7,440 bases of DNA from contig JAIPIM010000201.1 of NCBI GenBank assembly GCA_021734725.1, positions 1 to 7,440 on the forward strand. The letters run 5' to 3'. The translations under genes and the position numbers were made by a program. The DNA comes from Minisyncoccota bacterium (GTDB lineage: Bacteria > Verrucomicrobiota > Lentisphaeria > Oligosphaerales > MVZH01). The notes beneath the pieces are model-generated. The model saw only the letters and a list, made by a program, of their open reading frames with translations. It was not told the DNA's origin and searched no databases. Shown here in pieces: positions 5,513 through 7,440 of this stretch (the stretch's first letter is position 1; each line of letters begins with the position of its first letter).

Positions 5513-6514
5513 TTAGTCGGCGAACCGGCCGAGGAGAGTGTCGAAAGCGTCCGTGATCCGCCGCACTTCGGGGGGATCGAGCTGAACATCCGCGGCCACG
5601 GCATTGGCGTCGGCCTGGGCCTGGTTGCGCGCGCCGACCAGTGCCGCGGTGACCCCTTCTTGCGCCAGGCACCATGCCACGGCGATTTGTGCCAGGTTCA
5701 CGTTGTGTGCATCGGCAATCGGCTGTACGGTTTCCCGCAGAGTTTTGTTCACCGCCTCGAGGCGGTCGCCGTGATACCAAGGATCGTTAGCACGGGTGTC
5801 GCCGGTTGAAAACGTGTGGTCGGGCGTAAATTTGCCCGTGAGCAGTCCCCTGTACATTGAGCTGTAGCAGATGATCGCGATGTTGTGCGTTTTACAGAAC
5901 GGCAGGATCTCGTCTTCGATATCGCGGCTCAGCAGGTTGTACTCGGGTTGCAGGGATGCCGGTGTGGCCACAGTCATGCAGTCTTCGAGCATTGGGACGT
6001 CGAAGTTGCTGACACCGAAGGCCCGTATTTTTCCCTTGTCTTGCAGTTCCAGGAACGCCTCCATGGTTTCTTCCTTGGGGGTGGTGGAATCGGGCCAATG
6101 GCATTGATAGAGGTCGATGACGTCGATGCCGAGGCGTGGCAGGCTGCGGTCCCACTCTTCCAGGACCGATTTTTTGCCGGCGTATTTATAGACAGCCACT
6201 TTGTCCCCGTCCGGAGTTTCACTGTCGAAGAAGAAGTCGCCTTTATCCAGATCCCAGCGCATGCCGCATTTTGTGGCGATAATCAATCCGTCGCGCCTCC
6301 CTTTGATGGCTTTCCCCACGAGTTCTTCGCTCATGCCGAAGCCGTAAATCGGGGCTGTATCGATCGTGGTGACACCGTGATCGATGGAGGCCTGTACGGC
6401 GCGCACCGGTTCATTCCGGTCGGTTCCGCCCCACATCCATCCGCCGAGCGCCCACGTGCCGAGGATGACATTGCTGACTGTCAGGTTTGAGTTGCCGAGA
6501 GTATTATATTTCAT
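5513..6514 (-). CDS. Aldo/keto reductase (NADPH-dependent oxidoreductase, YhdN/AKR11-like)
   Basis: This 333-residue (beta/alpha)8-barrel oxidoreductase probably reduces an aldehyde or ketone with NAD(P)H in the cytoplasm; the substrate is unknown. The catalytic tetrad is visible: Asp52 and Tyr57 (TIDTAPIYGFGMSE), Lys82 (ATKCGM) and His139 (YQCHWPD). The N-terminus GTWALGGWMWGGTD and the C-terminal cofactor part (ALVGARNQAQADAN, near 290-305) fit the family, and the length is normal. The ATG at 6514 was chosen because the family motif LGNSNLTVSNVILGTWALGG starts right there; a GGAAGG lies 7 nt upstream. The frame is open to 6736, but those extra residues look like non-coding sequence. It reads in the same direction as the hydrogenase operon, but about 400 bases and a separate Rex-controlled promoter lie between them, so it is probably its own unit. 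No Rex-type operator was seen upstream of it. Confidence 0.92.
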   Translation of the reverse strand: MKYNTLGNSNLTVSNVILGTWALGGWMWGGTDRNEPVRAVQASIDHGVTTIDTAPIYGFGMSEELVGKAIKGRRDGLIIATKCGMRWDLDKGDFFFDSETPDGDKVAVYKYAGKKSVLEEWDRSLPRLGIDVIDLYQCHWPDSTTPKEETMEAFLELQDKGKIRAFGVSNFDVPMLEDCMTVATPASLQPEYNLLSRDIEDEILPFCKTHNIAIICYSSMYRGLLTGKFTPDHTFSTGDTRANDPWYHGDRLEAVNKTLRETVQPIADAHNVNLAQIAVAWCLAQEGVTAALVGARNQAQADANAVAADVQLDPPEVRRITDAFDTLLGRFAD

Positions 6515-6563
6515 GCGTGCGCCTTCCGTCTGTGTTGTATCGTGGGATCTTTGTCGAAGAAAT

Positions 6564-6592
6564 ACCATACCATGGTCCACCGCGTGTGTCCA
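6564..6592 (-). promoter_or_regulatory. Possible promoter of the aldo/keto reductase
   Basis: On the minus strand, TGGACA (6587-6592; five of six matches to TTGACA) is followed after 17 bases by TATGGT (6564-6569; four of six matches to TATAAT). A start near 6557 would give a leader of about 40 nt to the ATG at 6514. This is moderate evidence only, since the -10 box lacks two consensus bases. Confidence 0.35.
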
Positions 6593-6886
6593 GAGGTGAC
6601 TAATCCAGTGAAAAGGGTTAAGGCAAGCCTCAAAAGACGCACAAGCCCAAAAAACTCGCCTGTCAACGCCGCACCTACACACCGCAGTATATGAGTATGG
6701 GGGGGTATGGGGTAAGTCACCCGCACACTCATTCACTCACAGACCCATCGTAACCAGCCCCCCATGCCAAACACCAACGTTGAGTCTTTGAGGTTTATGA
6801 GCGGATTACATTAGGGGTTTTTTGTGTTATTATTATGGACGCTTAATATTAGTGCGTGACGGACGACGAACCAAGAACTAAGAACA

Positions 6887-6917
6887 AGAATTGCGAAAAA
6901 CGACATTTCGCAATTCT
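6887..6917. repeat. Perfect 12-bp inverted repeat (hairpin) upstream of the trpF-like gene
   Basis: The arms are AGAATTGCGAAA (6887-6898) and TTTCGCAATTCT (6906-6917), with a 7-base loop (6899-6905). It ends 31 bases before the GTG start at 6949. Read on plus, no T tract follows, so it is not an ordinary terminator in that direction. Read on minus, the stem is followed by a T-rich stretch (TTGTTCTTAGTTCTT), so a weak terminator against leftward or antisense transcription is possible. An operator, a leader hairpin or a remnant of a dispersed repeat are alternatives. Confidence 0.7.
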
Positions 6918-6948
6918 CTATGGAAGGATGACGTACGGAGAAGTGACA

Positions 6949-7440
6949 GTGAGTAGAGTGCGCGTCAAAATGTGCGGTGTTCGTTCGGGTGAGGATCTGG
7001 AAGCGGTGGTCCGATCGGGTGCCGATGCCGTGGGTTTTCTGGTGGGGCAGGTGCATGTGTCGGAGGACTTCATAAGCGTTGATCAGGCGGCCGACCTTGC
7101 GCGGAGCCTTCCGCCTTTCATCACCCCGGTGGTTACGACACATCTGAACGATGCAGGGGCTATTCTACGGATGTGTGAGCAGGTGGGTGCGGGTGTGGTC
7201 CAATTGCATGGGACACCCAAAGTATCCGATCTTCGGGAAGTGCGTAAGCGGGCGCCGGCATCCCTGCGTTTTATGATGGCCGTGCATGTGGTGGGCGAGG
7301 GGGTGCATCCTGATGTGACGCCTTATCTTTCAATGCTTGACGGTGTGGTTGTCGACACGCTGGACCGGGACGCCGGGCGTGTAGGCGGGACCGGCACCGT
7401 TCACGACTGGACTGTCACTGTCACTCTTCGATCCGCATTG
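6949..7440 (+). CDS. Phosphoribosylanthranilate isomerase family protein (TrpF-like), 3' end outside window
   Basis: There are 164 codons, open to the right edge. TrpF converts N-(5'-phosphoribosyl)anthranilate to CdRP in tryptophan synthesis. Family marks: VKMCGV at 6-11 with the expected catalytic Cys9, GADAVGFLVGQVH near 28-40, VVQLHG at 83-88 (approximate), the acidic residue of VVVDT (Asp136) as candidate general acid, and the phosphate-binding GGTG at 146-149 followed by HDW. The usual SPR motif after the second strand is absent (it reads VGQVHVSEDF), so this is a divergent branch and its function need not be tryptophan synthesis. The GTG at 6949 was chosen for its GGAG 8 nt upstream (6937-6940). 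An in-frame ATG at 6928 has its purine tract directly adjoining, and a GTG at 6943 is too close to the GGAG. It is transcribed away from the aldo/keto reductase. The C-terminal quarter or so is missing. Confidence 0.8.
   Translation, partial: MSRVRVKMCGVRSGEDLEAVVRSGADAVGFLVGQVHVSEDFISVDQAADLARSLPPFITPVVTTHLNDAGAILRMCEQVGAGVVQLHGTPKVSDLREVRKRAPASLRFMMAVHVVGEGVHPDVTPYLSMLDGVVVDTLDRDAGRVGGTGTVHDWTVTVTLRSAL

Larger units (their letters stand above)
6515..6948. other. Divergent intergenic region between the aldo/keto reductase and the trpF-like gene
   Basis: No gene was recognised in these 434 bases. It contains the candidate reductase promoter (6564-6592), a G-run/C-run patch (seven G at 6699-6705, six C at 6758-6763), an AT-rich stretch at about 6822-6852 that could carry the promoter of the rightward gene but has no clear -35/-10 pair, a purine-rich run at 6866-6890, and a 12-bp perfect inverted repeat at 6887-6917. 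Base composition from about 6780 on is visibly more AT-rich than the flanking genes. Confidence 0.55.

Noticed and set aside
5172..5516. Plus-strand open frame in the intergenic region, and overlapping minus-strand frame 5145-5780.
   Set aside because: Low-complexity Arg/Gly/Pro/Val-rich translations across a promoter, a TG repeat and GC-rich sequence; no ribosome site or family motif.
6697..6765. ATGGGGGG and CCCCCCAT as an inverted repeat.
   Set aside because: The arms are simple homopolymer runs 53 bases apart with no further pairing; likely chance.
6928..6948. Earlier in-frame starts for the trpF-like gene (ATG 6928, GTG 6943).
   Set aside because: The purine tract directly abuts ATG 6928 and the GGAG is only 2 nt from GTG 6943; GTG 6949 has the proper spacing and fits the family N-terminus.
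6811..7143. Minus-strand open frame opposite the start of the trpF-like gene.
   Set aside because: The opposite strand has clear TrpF motifs and a ribosome site; this frame crosses the intergenic hairpin and shows no domain.

Overview
The window looks like part of the chromosome of a strictly anaerobic, probably fermentative bacterium with moderately high GC. The main evidence is a trimeric, NAD(P)H-linked [FeFe]-hydrogenase gene set led by the redox repressor gene rex. Taxonomy cannot be fixed from the sequence. The absence of very strong Gram-positive ribosome sites, together with the GC level, makes me lean (weakly) towards a PVC-group or spirochaete-like anaerobe rather than a low-GC clostridium.

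Layout, right to left along the minus strand. (1) At 6949-7440, on the plus strand, a divergent phosphoribosylanthranilate-isomerase (TrpF-family) gene runs off the right edge. (2) A 434-base divergent intergenic region (6515-6948) holds a 12-bp perfect inverted repeat near the trpF-like start and a plausible promoter for the gene to its left. (3) At 5513-6514, minus strand, lies an aldo/keto reductase. (4) The intergenic region 5106-5512 contains a C-rich, G-poor tract (minus strand) that looks like a Rho utilisation site, then a sigma70-type promoter with two identical-core Rex operators. (5) At 1-5105, minus strand, there is a tightly packed operon: rex, hydC (NuoE-like), hydB (NuoF-like), hydA ([FeFe]-hydrogenase catalytic subunit), then the first 76 codons of a fifth gene with two [4Fe-4S] motifs, resembling the PAS-linked, putatively sensory [FeFe]-hydrogenases.

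How it works together (inference from well-known families): HydC and HydB carry the NAD(P)H/flavin module and several Fe-S clusters. HydA holds the H-cluster and disposes of electrons as H2, possibly by confurcation of NADH and reduced ferredoxin. Rex leaves DNA when NADH is high relative to NAD+. Operators at the transcription start and about 67 bp upstream would therefore release the operon exactly when NADH needs reoxidation.

Most unusual points: the paired, near-identical Rex operators flanking a promoter; the H-cluster L1 motif reading TSCSPGW, with Ser where CpI has a cluster ligand and an extra Cys 21 residues later; a seven-Cys N-terminal extension on HydB; and a non-canonical TrpF-like protein. 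No maturase genes (hydE, hydF, hydG), tRNA, rRNA, CRISPR array or insertion sequence was seen.
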